From contig JH720301.1 in NCBI GenBank assembly GCA_000231825.2, positions 434,001 through 498,000 on the forward strand: DNA of 64,000 bases. The letters run 5' to 3'. The notes under the pieces were generated by a model, which was not told the origin of the DNA, did no database searches, and worked only from the letters and a program-made list of their open reading frames with translations. The number at the start of each line of letters is the position of its first letter. Position 1 is the first letter of the stretch. Position numbers and translations under genes: made by a program. This DNA is from Tetrahymena elliotti 4EA. Lineage: Eukaryota > Ciliophora > Oligohymenophorea > Hymenostomatida > Tetrahymenidae. Shown piece after piece: positions 63,141 through 64,000 of the stretch.

Positions 63141-64000
63141 TGCTTTTAAGCAGAATTTTATTGACTATTTAAAAATTTGTAATTATTTTTAATTATAAAA
63201 TCAATGTTTCTTTTATTAGGATAAATAATAAATAAATAATTGAACAGCGATTATAGATAATTTTTTGAAAATACATTACTATTAAAATATCTTAATCTTA
63301 CAAAAATTATTTACCAAGGAGGTTTTTCTAATAAGCTTGAAATATAATAAAGATTCTCATCTACTTATAATGTATTAATGTTGTTTTAATGAATTAAATA
63401 TCAGCAAAAAATTAATATGAAATATGAAATAAAAAAATCAACTATTTCAAAAAAAGGCATTCTAAATTAATAAAAACTAATCAAATGTTTAATGAAAGTA
63501 AACACTAACAAAATAGAAATATATTTATTAACATAAAAGCAGAAAATATATCTTTTATTATTTCTCTTTAAAATTAAATCTTTTTTTAGCATTACATTCA
63601 TTTAAATTTATTAAATTTTTTTTTGTTTACAAAATTATTGTTATTTTTAAAACATGTTTTAAAAACTTATTTGTAGTAGTTTTATCTTGCATAGTTTTTT
63701 TGAAATTAATCAATTTAAGTTTGAAATTCAAGTGATTAATGCCACAATTTAAATAAATGTAGATAGATTATTATAGTTTTAATTTTAACCTAAAGTTGAA
63801 AAAAGAGAAAATTAGATAAAAAAGAGATAGTTATTATTAACTTTTATAAAAATATAAATGAGAAAGAATAAAGATAATTTTAATACTTAAAATATATTTA
63901 AATTTTTATAATAAATTGAAACTATGAAGAAAATAGTAATTTTCAATACAAATCTATTAAATTGTTTAATTAAAATTTATAAATAAATTGTTTTAATTAA
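63141..64000. other. upstream region of the giant gene
   Basis: 860 bp of A/T-rich sequence to the window edge, presumably the promoter of the minus-strand giant gene. No other gene, telomeric repeat or RNA was seen. Confidence 0.55.

Noticed and set aside
1..64000. tRNA genes, CRISPR arrays, insertion sequences, telomeric C4A2/G4T2 repeats, rRNA
   Set aside because: Looked for T-loop-like words with acceptor stems, regularly spaced repeats, transposase motifs and telomere repeats on both strands; none convincing.

Overview
The window reads as a piece of a ciliate macronuclear chromosome, most like Tetrahymena. Every sizeable gene has many in-frame TAA and TAG codons that must be read as glutamine, and every gene ends only at TGA. 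Base composition is extremely AT-rich, and introns are mostly 50-75 nt, GT...AG and very AT-rich. That is longer than the 20-34 nt introns of Paramecium. Neither end carries telomeric repeats, so this is chromosome interior. With the standard code almost no gene is visible. With the ciliate code, fourteen protein genes can be built, most with stop, start and splice phases that add up.

Layout. 1-8 kb: a TRAF-type zinc-finger protein with a ubiquitin-interacting motif (-) and a cytidine deaminase (-), in long AT-rich spacers. 8-14 kb: three plus-strand genes, namely a C1D/Rrp47-like exosome cofactor, the tRNA adenosine deaminase ADAT1, and a coiled-coil protein. 15-19.5 kb: two minus-strand genes, a Cys-rich/pseudokinase/MORN fusion and a CHMP1-like ESCRT-III subunit. 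20-28.5 kb (+): a 99-residue basic protein, a nine-exon... more exactly eight-exon coiled-coil protein, and an 820-residue Asn/Gln/Ser-rich protein, with a decayed CCCH-finger-like remnant near 22 kb. 29-32 kb (-): an unrecognised protein and an S49-family serine peptidase. 33.5-35.5 kb (+): another Gln/Asn-rich protein. 35.9-36.8 kb: unusually GC-rich, hairpin-rich sequence that looks like structured RNA. 37.5-44.6 kb (-): a secreted/membrane protein with a signal peptide, many furin-like Cys-rich repeats, about seven membrane segments and a long cytoplasmic tail. 45.0-63.1 kb (-): one uninterrupted 18,132-nt reading frame for a 6,043-residue Gln/Asn/Asp/Glu/Lys/Ser-rich protein.

Functionally the genes are a mixed set: RNA processing (C1D-like, ADAT1), pyrimidine salvage, membrane remodelling/ubiquitin (CHMP1, TRAF-UIM), proteolysis (S49), a receptor-like membrane protein, and several disordered or coiled-coil proteins typical of ciliates that I cannot assign. 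No operon-type cooperation is expected or seen. The most unusual items are the giant single-exon gene with its internal five-fold repeat, the hairpin-rich GC island at 35.9-36.8 kb, and the pseudokinase-MORN fusion.
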